Source of the DNA: Bog-159 sp049516155
GTDB lineage: Bacteria; Acidobacteriota; Terriglobia; Bryobacterales; Bryobacteraceae
Direction: 5' to 3'
Assembly: GCA_049516155.1 (NCBI GenBank)
Contig: JBEKTJ010000001.1
Location: 62,001-126,000 of the forward strand
Length of the DNA: 64,000 bases
Within the stretch, counting starts at the first letter, position 1; each line of letters starts with the position of its first letter. Shown piece after piece: positions 24,715 through 33,258 of the stretch. The translations under genes and the position numbers were made by a program. The notes beneath the pieces were generated by a model. The model worked only from the letters and a program-made list of their open reading frames with translations. It had not been told where the DNA came from and made no database searches.

Positions 24715-27700
24715 TCATCGAACGTCAGTCAAGCTCCGCGAAATTACAGGCGGGCCGGGATCGATGTTCACCGCCTGCGTGTATTGCTGGCTGATATTGC
24801 CGGCGTTATCGAGGACCCGTACCCCTACAGTGTGCGCGCCGGCCCCGCTTACATTGACGTTTGCGGTGGATGCCGCGACGCGGGTTACCGCGCCGCCATC
24901 CACCCAGTAGAAAATCTGGCTGACGCCGCTGCCGGTGTCGCTGGCGACGATCTTGACCGTTATGCCGTTCGTTGTGGGCGTCAGACCGAAGATCGCCGTG
25001 GGAGGCGTGAGGTCCGCGGTAGCGGGCGCGGGCAGCAGCAGAACGCCGCTAATCGCGTTCAACGTTAGACTCACATTGCCGCCGGAGACTGTGTAAGTGG
25101 CGCCGCTGATCGCATCCTGCAACACCGTTCCGTTGGGATAATACGCACCCACGGGAATCACCGGCGTATTGGCGGCGGAACCGTTGTTCAACGCGACGAT
25201 GGCTGTCTCGCCGCCTGCAATGGAGCGCGCGTACGCGTAAGTATTCGGCGCGGTCTTGGCCTGTTGCGTGTCACCCGTAAGCAGCGAGACGAAAGTTCCG
25301 CCGACCAGCGTCGCGTGCTGTTTGCGCAGGTGGCCCAGCGCCGTATAGTAAGCGATTACGGTCTGGTCCGGTGGGCCGTAGACGCTGGGGTTGCCAGCCT
25401 GGTCGGTCCACGGATAGGGAGCGCGGCAGTAGGGATCGCCCTTCGGACCGTTCGGGCCGTTAAACAGCGACGGCGCATTGATAGCGGCTTCATCCCCATA
25501 ATAAACGGTGGGCGCGCCGATATAGGTGAACTGGAACAAGGCCGCCAGCATGAGCCGCTGCTTGGCTTGCACCAAGCCGGTATCGCCTAGTTCGGTCATG
25601 ACATAGAGCGCGCGGTTCGTGTCGTGCGAATCGATCAGGTCGAGCATAGCCGCGGTGGCTTGCAGCGGATAGTCGTCGCGGACGGCGCGGTTTGCGGTAT
25701 CGAACTGGCTGGGCGTGAGCGGGATGATCGCCTCGCTGCCGTTGTCGTCGTCGTCGACCCAGTTGTAAGGCCAGCGCACGAAACCGGTCACATTACGGCG
25801 GAAGCGGTAGTTCATCACCGAATCCATTTGATCGCCGGCCAGCCACTGGCTGGCATTAAACCAGATCTCGCCGATCAGCGGGCCGTTGGCGTTGTAGCTC
25901 TTGGCCGAGGTGCGCAATGCGTGCCAGAAGGAATTTGGGAGGTTCGGCGCGCTATCGAAGCGCCATCCGGCGGCGCCGGCGTTGTACCAATGCAATATCA
26001 CGTTGTCGGGATTGCCGGGCGTTCCGCTGTAGAAGAATTGCTGTACGGCGGGCTGCGCGGGGTCCACCAGCGGCAGGCTGCTCAATCCGGCCCATCCGTT
26101 GTAGCCGGAGGTAGTGCAGGGCACGGTGTTGTTCGTGAATTGGAACCAGGCCCGCCAAGTCGAGCTCAGCGACTGGCAGGCCCCGACCGTGGGAAACTTG
26201 CCATACAGATTGAAATAGGTGCTGTCGGAGGAGGCGTCTTCGAAGGTTCCGTCGAAGATCATGCGCATGCCCCGCTGGTTCATGGCCGTTACCAGCGAAC
26301 TCAGCGCCGCGTTGCCGCCCAAGGCCGGATCGATGTTCAGAAAATCGTCGGTATCGTAGCGGTGGTTGGAATTGGCGTAGAAGATGGGAGTCAGATACAG
26401 GGTATCGAAGCCCAAGCCCTGAATATAATCCAACTCGTTTTGAATGCCCAGCAGGTCGCCGCCGTAGAAGGTGCTGCTGGCGTTCTGATAGCAGGGAAGA
26501 CCCGCCTGGTTCGGATCGCAAAGTTGCGTGTTCCAGGTGGTGACCGCCAAGTTACTGCTGGACGCAGCGCCATAGAACGATGGGCAGCCGGACGTGCTGC
26601 CCGGCACGCAGTAGTCGTTGGTGGGGTCGCCGTTGCGGAAGCGGTCCGGGAAGATCTGGTAGACGTTGGCGTTGGCCATCCAGGCGGGCGTTTGGAACTT
26701 CGGGTCGTAGGCCGTAATCTGAAAGGAGTCCAGGGGTTCGGTGGCGGTGGCCGCGCCAGGGCCATCCTTATTCAGGTTGTCGTAATCGTCGATGTAATCG
26801 TCGCTGTAAAAGGCAGTGCCCGTGCCGTTGAAAACCGCAAATTTGTAGTAAACCACGGTGGGGGTAACGGGCGTGGCGTAGTTTATGGTGTATTCGTCGT
26901 ACAGCATGCCATTGACGGTCTGGGTTTCGAGGAAAGCCATCGGCGAATCGACAGCGCCCGCGGTATTGCCCGAGGCGGTATCGAACAGATAGACGCGCAG
27001 ATTGACGGCGGTCGCGCCCAGGTGCGCCGTGCGTAGACGGAGCGTCACCGTGGCGCCCGCAGGAACCGCGCCTTCCTGGCTGCGATAGTAGGGATCGAAC
27101 GTATTGTGGTAGAGCGCTGCGAAATTAACCGCGTTGCTGGAGTTGGCGATGGAAAACGGCGGCGTGCTGGCGCCGTTGCCGGTGCTGTTGACGGCGAAAT
27201 ATTGCGTGTATGCGGCCGAAGTTCCCAGCATGCCCCCGGCGTTGCCGTTCGGAGTCTGGCCGTAGACGTAGCCGCCGCTCGAGGTTATCAGGCCGAGGAA
27301 CAGGAACGACGAGGGCATGCCGCCGCCGGTGATGGCCTGCCAGGGGATGGCAAACTCGCGCGCACTGCCGAAGGAGGCATACAGGCCATAATTGGTAACC
27401 GGATTGGTCCAGGCGCCGCTGCCGTTTGAGTTCCGGTATTCGTTGTAGCCGTTCTTGAAATAAGTGACGAACTGTGCCTGGAAGGGCAGCGTGGCGATCT
27501 GCTCGCCGTCGTAATTGAAGCCGGCGAGATTGCCGCTGGAGCCGCCGTTGGGCGGATTGACCGGATTCGCATCGATATAGACGACGGCAGCTTCGCCCGG
27601 ATTGGCGTTGGCTAAGGCCACGTATAGACGCGACGCGTCCCACGTCATATACCAGATCTGGCCGGTGTTGGTCCCAACCTGATTTGTGCCGTTCTGGGTG

Positions 27701-27831
27701 TTGCCATATTCGCCCGGTTGGATGACGCCATCGATCGCGGGCGTATTGAATTGAGCATGCAGAGGAAAGCGGCATGCCGCCAGGAAAATCGCGGCAAGCG
27801 CAAAGCGTAACGCGCGGGGCATAGTGGACAC
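24715..27831 (-). CDS. secreted GH13 alpha-amylase-family glycoside hydrolase
   Basis: 1038 residues with signal peptide 'MPRALRFALAAIFLAACRFPLHAQ'. GTG 27831 is chosen because GGGAGG lies five bases before it; ATG 27822 is the alternative. Order of parts: a DOMON/CBM9-like domain (about 30-220, 'WDASRLYVALANANPGEAAVVYIDANP'), a neopullulanase-like linker domain, then the GH13 barrel ('NANVYQIFPDRFRNGDPTNDY', 'LYLTPIFYANSNHRYDTDDF'). Catalytic residues are Asp626 in 'GWRFDSAPN', Glu655 in 'LIGEIW' and Asp737 in 'IDSHDTNR'. A C-terminal amylase beta domain and a bacterial Ig-like domain ('DTGSGVSQIFYWVDG') follow. It probably degrades starch or maltodextrin outside the cell. Confidence 0.92.
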   Translation of the reverse strand: MSTMPRALRFALAAIFLAACRFPLHAQFNTPAIDGVIQPGEYGNTQNGTNQVGTNTGQIWYMTWDASRLYVALANANPGEAAVVYIDANPVNPPNGGSSGNLAGFNYDGEQIATLPFQAQFVTYFKNGYNEYRNSNGSGAWTNPVTNYGLYASFGSAREFAIPWQAITGGGMPSSFLFLGLITSSGGYVYGQTPNGNAGGMLGTSAAYTQYFAVNSTGNGASTPPFSIANSSNAVNFAALYHNTFDPYYRSQEGAVPAGATVTLRLRTAHLGATAVNLRVYLFDTASGNTAGAVDSPMAFLETQTVNGMLYDEYTINYATPVTPTVVYYKFAVFNGTGTAFYSDDYIDDYDNLNKDGPGAATATEPLDSFQITAYDPKFQTPAWMANANVYQIFPDRFRNGDPTNDYCVPGSTSGCPSFYGAASSSNLAVTTWNTQLCDPNQAGLPCYQNASSTFYGGDLLGIQNELDYIQGLGFDTLYLTPIFYANSNHRYDTDDFLNIDPALGGNAALSSLVTAMNQRGMRMIFDGTFEDASSDSTYFNLYGKFPTVGACQSLSSTWRAWFQFTNNTVPCTTSGYNGWAGLSSLPLVDPAQPAVQQFFYSGTPGNPDNVILHWYNAGAAGWRFDSAPNLPNSFWHALRTSAKSYNANGPLIGEIWFNASQWLAGDQMDSVMNYRFRRNVTGFVRWPYNWVDDDDNGSEAIIPLTPSQFDTANRAVRDDYPLQATAAMLDLIDSHDTNRALYVMTELGDTGLVQAKQRLMLAALFQFTYIGAPTVYYGDEAAINAPSLFNGPNGPKGDPYCRAPYPWTDQAGNPSVYGPPDQTVIAYYTALGHLRKQHATLVGGTFVSLLTGDTQQAKTAPNTYAYARSIAGGETAIVALNNGSAANTPVIPVGAYYPNGTVLQDAISGATYTVSGGNVSLTLNAISGVLLLPAPATADLTPPTAIFGLTPTTNGITVKIVASDTGSGVSQIFYWVDGGAVTRVAASTANVNVSGAGAHTVGVRVLDNAGNISQQYTQAVNIDPGPPVISRSLTDVR

Positions 27832-27886
27832 GGCGCCCTCCCGATCTCCAAAGTATACAGGAGATGCGCAGCGCCTGCGTGCCCTC

Positions 27887-29989
27887 CTACGGCGCCTCGG
27901 CGCGCGCCTTGCGGATCAGATCGGACAGCGCATGCGGCTCGATCGGCGGCGAGAAATAATATCCTTGGCCGTAGTCGCAATCGAGCGATTGGAGTTCCGT
28001 AAGCTGATCCTTCCTCTCGATGCCTTCGGCCACTACTTCCATGCCCAAGTTCTCCGCGAGGAGCAGGATCGTGCGGATGGTATCGCCCGTGCCTCCATTC
28101 CCGGTCATGTTGACCACGAACGACCGGTCGATCTTCAGCACGTCGAATGGCAGGCGGCTCAGGGACTTGAGCGAGGCGTACCCGGTTCCGAAGTCGTCGA
28201 TCTTCAAGCCCACGCCTAATGATTTCAAGCGGCCTAACAAGCCGGCAACGGCATCCAGATCGTCCATCAGGACGCTCTCCGTAATCTCGAGTTGCAGCGT
28301 CCGCGGATCCAACTGCGTCTCGGCCAGGATGGCGGCAACTTGGGCGTGCAGATCGGCCTCGCGGAACTGCCGGACGGACACGTTGACGCTGACTTCGAGA
28401 GGCGGCACGGTAGGAAACTCGGAGTGCCAGCGATGCATCGCAGTGCACGCTTCACGCAACACCCAGAGGCCGATGGGCACAATCAGGCCAGTCTCCTCGG
28501 CCAGCGGAATGAACTGATCCGGCGGAACGATGCCGCGCGTTGGATGGCGCCAGCGGATCAGCGCTTCGGCGCCGACGATTTGGCCGGTCTTCAGACTTAC
28601 TTTCGGCTGGTAGTACAAGACGAATTCCTGGTTGTCGACCGCGCGCCGAAGATCGCTTTCAAGCTCCAGGCGGGCCATGGCTTGGGCCCGCATTCCGGAA
28701 TCGAATACTTCGAAGCGCGATCTTCCCTGCGCCTTGGCTTTGTACATGGCCGTGTCCGCATCCCGCAGGATCTCTGTCGGGGTATGGTAGCCGGAGTTGC
28801 CGGGCGCGATGCCGATACTCGCCGTGGTGAACACCTCTTTGCTTTCCAGCCTGAAGGCCGCGTGGATGCACTCGTGGATACGCTCGGCGATCCGGATAGC
28901 GCCTCCGGCATCCACGTTCTCGAGCAGGATCGCAAATTCGTCGCCACCCAACCGGGCAATCAGATCGTGCTTGGCGTCCCGGCTTAAAGAGCTGCCGGGC
29001 GGGGCGCTGCGGACAGCCGCCCGCAGGCGCTGCGCCACATGGATCAATAACTCGTCGCCGGCTACGTGGCCCAGACTGTCGTTGATCACTTTGAACCGGT
29101 CGAGATCCAGGAAAAGCACCGAGAACAGGTACCCCGGTTCCCGCGCGATGCGTTCCAAGCAAGCCGCCAGCTTGTCGTGGAAAAGAGTCCGATTGGGAAG
29201 CCCGGTCAGTGGATCGAAAGCCTTGCTGCCGGTGATATCGGTCTGCGATCCCGCCATGCGGATGGCTTTGCCCTGTGCGTCGCGCTCCACCATTCCACGG
29301 CTCAGCATCCACCGGTAGCAGCCGTCGCGATGCAGCACGCGATGCTCGATGGCGCCTTCCTTGCTTTCGGTGGCCTCCCAGTGCGCAGTCAGGCCGGCCT
29401 GCAGCGCGGCCCGGTCTTCCTTATGCACGCGGGACAGCCACTCTTCGGGGCTATCGCCAATTTCCGATTCTTCGAAACCCAGCATGGCCTTCCACCGGGG
29501 GGAAAAGTAAACTCGTTGGGTTTTCAGGTCCCAGTCCCACAAGCCGTCGTTGGCTCCACGCGCCGCCAGGGCGTAGCGCTCTTCGCTCTCGCGCAGGGCT
29601 TCCTCGGCGCGCTTCCGCTCAAGCTGGGTTTTGATGCGGGCCAGCGCCACGGGAAAGTCCACGGGCTTGGAAATGTAATCGTTCGCTCCTAAGTTCAAGG
29701 CCTCCACGACCCGTTCGCTTTCGCCTAAGGCCGTTACCATGATGATGGGCAACCGCGCCGGTGAGAACCGTTGCCGGAGTTGGCGCAACAGATCGATGCC
29801 GCTGAGCCCGGGCATCATGCTGTCCAACAGCACCAGTTCCACATCCTGCCGGGCGATCACATCCAGGGCTTCGTAGCCACTGCCCGCCACTTCAGTAGTG
29901 TAACCGGCCCTTTTCAAGCGCCGCGAAAGCAGATCCTGATTGGTTGGGTCGTCGTCCACCACCAGCAGGGTCTTAGTGTTCGTCAGCAT
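27887..29989 (-). CDS. response regulator with PAS, GGDEF and EAL domains
   Basis: 700 residues. The receiver domain (1-125) has its acidic pocket at Asp12-Asp14 and the phosphoacceptor Asp56 in 'VLLDSMMPG'. A PAS domain with PAC (about 140-265, 'YALAARGANDGLWDWDLKTQRVYFSPRWKAMLG') follows. The diguanylate cyclase domain carries an intact GGDEF at 348-352. The phosphodiesterase domain has EAL at 475-477, then 'IDDFGTGYASLKSLSRLPFDVLKIDRSFV'. Both active sites look intact, so the protein could make or degrade c-di-GMP under control of its receiver and PAS. It overlaps the upstream receiver gene by seven bases and is the output end of the three-gene operon that begins with the sensor kinase. 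Confidence 0.93.
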   Translation of the reverse strand: MLTNTKTLLVVDDDPTNQDLLSRRLKRAGYTTEVAGSGYEALDVIARQDVELVLLDSMMPGLSGIDLLRQLRQRFSPARLPIIMVTALGESERVVEALNLGANDYISKPVDFPVALARIKTQLERKRAEEALRESEERYALAARGANDGLWDWDLKTQRVYFSPRWKAMLGFEESEIGDSPEEWLSRVHKEDRAALQAGLTAHWEATESKEGAIEHRVLHRDGCYRWMLSRGMVERDAQGKAIRMAGSQTDITGSKAFDPLTGLPNRTLFHDKLAACLERIAREPGYLFSVLFLDLDRFKVINDSLGHVAGDELLIHVAQRLRAAVRSAPPGSSLSRDAKHDLIARLGGDEFAILLENVDAGGAIRIAERIHECIHAAFRLESKEVFTTASIGIAPGNSGYHTPTEILRDADTAMYKAKAQGRSRFEVFDSGMRAQAMARLELESDLRRAVDNQEFVLYYQPKVSLKTGQIVGAEALIRWRHPTRGIVPPDQFIPLAEETGLIVPIGLWVLREACTAMHRWHSEFPTVPPLEVSVNVSVRQFREADLHAQVAAILAETQLDPRTLQLEITESVLMDDLDAVAGLLGRLKSLGVGLKIDDFGTGYASLKSLSRLPFDVLKIDRSFVVNMTGNGGTGDTIRTILLLAENLGMEVVAEGIERKDQLTELQSLDCDYGQGYYFSPPIEPHALSDLIRKARAEAP

Positions 29990-30444
29990 TGCGGATCGCT
30001 CAATTGCGGGTCTGAGCCGAGGCTCAGGCTAATGGGAACGCCACCCGGTACTACATTCGCGGTTCGTGGGCGCCGGCCCCGGACTTCCAGAAACCCCTCC
30101 AGGCTGCGCACCAGTCTCTCGAAATCCACCGGCTTGGTATGGTAGTCGTCACAACCGGCGTCCATGGCTTTCTTGCGGTCGCTGGACATGGCATGTGCGG
30201 TGAGGGCAATGACCGGAATGGCACGGGTGGCCGGATCCCTTTTTAAGCGGCGGGTTGCCTCCCAGCCGTCGAGTTCGGGCAGACTCATGTCCATCACGAT
30301 CAGATCCGGGGATTGATCGCGCGCCATGGCGATTCCGTGCGGGCCATCGGCCGCCGATATCACTTGGTATCCCCGACGCGAAAGGCGCCGGGCGAGCATG
30401 TCGCGGCTCAATTCATTGTCTTCGACGAGCAGAATCTTAGGCAT
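29983..30444 (-). CDS. single-domain response regulator (CheY-like)
   Basis: 153 residues: a receiver domain with acidic residues Glu8-Asp9, the phosphoacceptor Asp52 in 'LIVMDMSLPELDG', Thr83 region 'VIALTAHAMSSD' and the conserved Lys in 'YHTKPVD'. After residue 125 comes a short low-complexity tail without a DNA-binding domain. It overlaps the sensor kinase (30437-32917) by eight bases and the REC-GGDEF-EAL gene by seven. It probably acts as a phosphate relay or sink between the two. The 'TAHAM' and 'KPVD' style is typical of receivers fed by hybrid-type sensor kinases. Confidence 0.92.
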   Translation of the reverse strand: MPKILLVEDNELSRDMLARRLSRRGYQVISAADGPHGIAMARDQSPDLIVMDMSLPELDGWEATRRLKRDPATRAIPVIALTAHAMSSDRKKAMDAGCDDYHTKPVDFERLVRSLEGFLEVRGRRPRTANVVPGGVPISLSLGSDPQLSDPQC

Positions 30445-32917
30445 GTACGGGCTGCCTCTCCGCCATCCGGGCGCTGGCGGCGGCCAGCACCGCCGGCGCG
30501 GCCGGATCGGCCGGATCGGCCGGATCGGCGGGCAGCCGGACCGTAAAAGCCGACCCCTTTCCCAATTCGCTCTCCGCGCCTACCGATCCACCCATCATCT
30601 GGCAGAACTCGCGGCTGATCGCCAATCCCAAGCCCGTCCCGCCGTATTTGCGCGTGGTCGATGGGTCGGCCTGCATGAATGGCCGGTATAACCGGTCCAA
30701 CTGTTCCGCGCTCATTCCGATGCCGGTATCCGTTACCCGGAATTCCACCCAATCGGCGGCGTTACGCCGAGTGCGCTTGGCCTCCAAACGAATCCGGCCG
30801 TTTTCAGTGAACTTGCAGGCATTGCTCAGAAGGTTGAAAAGCACCTGGCGCACGCGGGTCTCGTCCGCCAGCATCGCGCCCAGAGGCTCGGCGCAAACCA
30901 CCTCCAGCCGGTTGCCGTTCTTGTCCGCCAGCGGACGGATCGTGCTGACGGCGTCCTCAATCACCGGCAGCACGTCCAGACTCTCGATGGATAGCTCCAC
31001 TTTCCCCGCTTCGATTTTCGAGAGATCCAGGACATCGTTGATCAAGCCCAACAAATGCTTCCCGGCCCCCCGAATCTTGCCCAGATCCGGCAGCAGGTCC
31101 TGCTGGCCGCGATCCTGCGCCATCTCCTCCAGCATCTCGCTATAACCGATGACCGCATTCAGCGGGGTGCGCAGTTCATGGCTCATGTTCGCCAGGAAGG
31201 CGCTCTTGGCGCGATTGGCCTCCTCGGCTGCATCTTTGGCGCGGACCAGTTCCCCTTGCACGCGCTTCAACTCGGCCATATCCTGCGCCAGCCACACGTA
31301 GCCTTCCAGCATGCCGGACCCGTTCCGCATTTCCGCCGACGAGAACAGCACTGGAATCGACTGTCCGGTCTTGGTGCGATAGGTGCGCTCCACGGCGCTG
31401 CGCCGCGCGGGCGATTCGCGCTCCAGAATCACCTGTCCCGCAGGCCGGCCGATTAGCTCTTCTTCGCTGTAACCGAGCAGCCGCAGTGTGCTGGGGTTCA
31501 CCCGGCGGATTTGCAGATCGGTATCCGTCACCAGCAGCGATTCTTCCATCGAGCGCAGAATATTGTCCACGTACTCCTGGGCCCGCTGCCGCGTCATCGA
31601 CGCTCCCAACATGCGGGCTGCCGATCGGAAGCCGTCGCGCTCGGCATCGCTCCACGCGCGCGCGCGCCGATGGTCTTCAAAACCGAGGAAGCCAAACCAG
31701 CTTCCGGCCACTTCGATGGGCACCAGAATTGCCGACTTCGGCGCACGTTGGTCCGCCGCCGGAGCGTTAACGGGCTCCGGGCGGCCGGTTTCGGCCGATA
31801 CTACCTCTCCCCGCCGCAACCCGGCTGCGCGCATGTTCCACTCCGGTCCGGCCCATGCCAGACGGGTTTGGTGGAAACCGGCGGTGCGGCGATCGAGCGA
31901 AGGCTCGATCCATTCGTGGAGGATGGTGCCCACCAATCCAGGCTCCGCCGGATGCACGTGCGCCACATAAGCGCGGCTCACGCGCGCGGCCGCGCCAATC
32001 TTGGATAGCGTCTCGGGGATGACCGTCTCCCACTCCGCCGTACCCAAAATCCGCCGCGCGGTAAAGCTGACCGAGGCCATCAGGATGCCCTTGGCTTCAT
32101 TGGCGGCCTGGGCCGTTTCCTCCGCGCGTTTACGCACCGCGATTTCGACTTGCAGGATTTCGGTCTGGTTCTCGAACAACGTCATGATCATGCCGAAAGC
32201 CACGAAATACTTGGGGAGATCCCAAACCACGTGATCGCCGGGAATGTCGATATGCAGCGCTCCGCAGATTTCAGCCACCGGGAAGACCAGGCCCCAGGCT
32301 AGAAACGAAAGCGAAGTGAGCAAGACACCCGGAGTCCAGCGGCGGAAGTATCTCCAATAGCGCCAAGCGGTAATGGCAAAGCCCTCGAAAAGAAGGAAAT
32401 CGATGCCGGTCTCGATATGGGTTGAAGCGCGCCATGCGGCCCACACTCCGGGCGCTAGGGCTACGGCAGACCAGGCGGCCATGCTTCCTGCGGACTGTTT
32501 GGACTGCCGCATCGCGAGCCATACGCCCGCACCGAGCGCTATCCCCAGTAAGGCGCGGTACACCTCCGTGTTTTGCACTTCGAAGACCATGCAGGTCCAA
32601 TAAACCACCGCCGGAGCTACGATGCCCACCCAAAATAGGACGCGGCCCAGAGGCGTGCTGCGTGTCTCGCACACCGAAAGAAAGAAGGCGGAAGCCGCGG
32701 CCACCAGGGTCGAGTAGGCGGACCATTCCGCCAACCGCGGCGGGATCAGGCTGAAGCTCACCAGCAGCATGCCCGCGAAATGGCAAACGATGCAGGCCCA
32801 GCCGATCATCCACAAGCGGGCGCGTGGCTGCCGGTCGCGCACGTATATCCAGGTGAATAGGCCGACCAATATGCTCATCACCGAAAGAGTAACGACGCGT
32901 TGAAATTGCGGAAACAT
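30437..32917 (-). CDS. multi-pass membrane sensor histidine kinase with GAF and PAS domains
   Basis: 826 residues. The N-terminal 250 residues hold about seven hydrophobic helices (a 7TM-like sensor). Then come a short coiled coil ('EIAVRKRAEETAQAANEAKG'), a GAF-like domain (about 280-420), a PAS domain (about 440-555, 'MEESLLVTDTDLQIRRVNPSTLRLLGYSEEELIG') and HisKA with phosphoacceptor His580 in 'MSHELRTPLN'. The HATPase_c domain has 'NLLSNACKFT', 'DTGIGM' and 'GGTGLGLAISREF'. There is no C-terminal receiver; the next gene supplies it. The tail ends in PAD-PAD-PAD encoded by a 9-base tandem repeat. The kinase starts the operon that leads to a c-di-GMP enzyme. Confidence 0.93.
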   Translation of the reverse strand: MFPQFQRVVTLSVMSILVGLFTWIYVRDRQPRARLWMIGWACIVCHFAGMLLVSFSLIPPRLAEWSAYSTLVAAASAFFLSVCETRSTPLGRVLFWVGIVAPAVVYWTCMVFEVQNTEVYRALLGIALGAGVWLAMRQSKQSAGSMAAWSAVALAPGVWAAWRASTHIETGIDFLLFEGFAITAWRYWRYFRRWTPGVLLTSLSFLAWGLVFPVAEICGALHIDIPGDHVVWDLPKYFVAFGMIMTLFENQTEILQVEIAVRKRAEETAQAANEAKGILMASVSFTARRILGTAEWETVIPETLSKIGAAARVSRAYVAHVHPAEPGLVGTILHEWIEPSLDRRTAGFHQTRLAWAGPEWNMRAAGLRRGEVVSAETGRPEPVNAPAADQRAPKSAILVPIEVAGSWFGFLGFEDHRRARAWSDAERDGFRSAARMLGASMTRQRAQEYVDNILRSMEESLLVTDTDLQIRRVNPSTLRLLGYSEEELIGRPAGQVILERESPARRSAVERTYRTKTGQSIPVLFSSAEMRNGSGMLEGYVWLAQDMAELKRVQGELVRAKDAAEEANRAKSAFLANMSHELRTPLNAVIGYSEMLEEMAQDRGQQDLLPDLGKIRGAGKHLLGLINDVLDLSKIEAGKVELSIESLDVLPVIEDAVSTIRPLADKNGNRLEVVCAEPLGAMLADETRVRQVLFNLLSNACKFTENGRIRLEAKRTRRNAADWVEFRVTDTGIGMSAEQLDRLYRPFMQADPSTTRKYGGTGLGLAISREFCQMMGGSVGAESELGKGSAFTVRLPADPADPADPAAPAVLAAASARMAERQPVHA
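30500..30526 (+). repeat. 9-base tandem repeat, three copies
   Basis: Three exact copies of GGCCGGATC in a row, with degenerate flanks, inside the 3' end of the sensor kinase gene. On the coding (minus) strand it encodes the Pro-Ala-Asp tripeptide repeat near the kinase C-terminus. Copy-number change would stay in frame. Confidence 0.85.
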
Positions 32918-33258
32918 CCGGTTTATTTCCTAACTCGCCAGCGCATCGAGGAGCGCCGGGTCTTCTCCTTCCGGCCGATATCCGCCGGGTGTCTCCAACA
33001 TGATTCGATTGCGGTCACGTCTCGGGGCGGTCCTCATGACACGCATATGCAGTCTTATCGGCACGAAACTCGCCGACCGTTAAGGCGGCCGCATCTCGCC
33101 TTGCGACCATTGTGGGGCAGTACTGGAGGTTGGATCAATACTATCGGAGGGGAGGATTAAGTACTATAAGGTCTAAGTATAAACTAGCTCTAAGCCGGGC
33201 TGGCGCATGGCTCGGCTTTAATTAGTTGATAATGTATCGCTCAGAAAATATATTGATC
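32918..33258. other. AT-richer intergenic region with a hairpin
   Basis: About 340 bases upstream of the sensor kinase operon and downstream of the ABC transporter operon, both on the minus strand. It is clearly more AT-rich than its surroundings from about 33130 on and should hold the kinase operon promoter, but I cannot point to convincing -35/-10 boxes. A hairpin at 33192-33218 is listed separately. No gene is seen. Confidence 0.5.
33192..33218 (-). terminator. possible terminator hairpin after the ABC-2 operon
   Basis: A 10-base stem (AAGCCGGGCT against GGCTCGGCTT, two G-T pairs) with a 7-base loop. It lies 41 bases past the stop of the permease gene on the minus strand. The downstream tail on that strand is only moderately T-rich, so this is a weak or factor-assisted terminator. 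Confidence 0.4.

Noticed and set aside
25624..27036. Plus-strand open frame of 470 codons
   Set aside because: Antisense shadow of the GH13 gene, whose catalytic motifs are complete.
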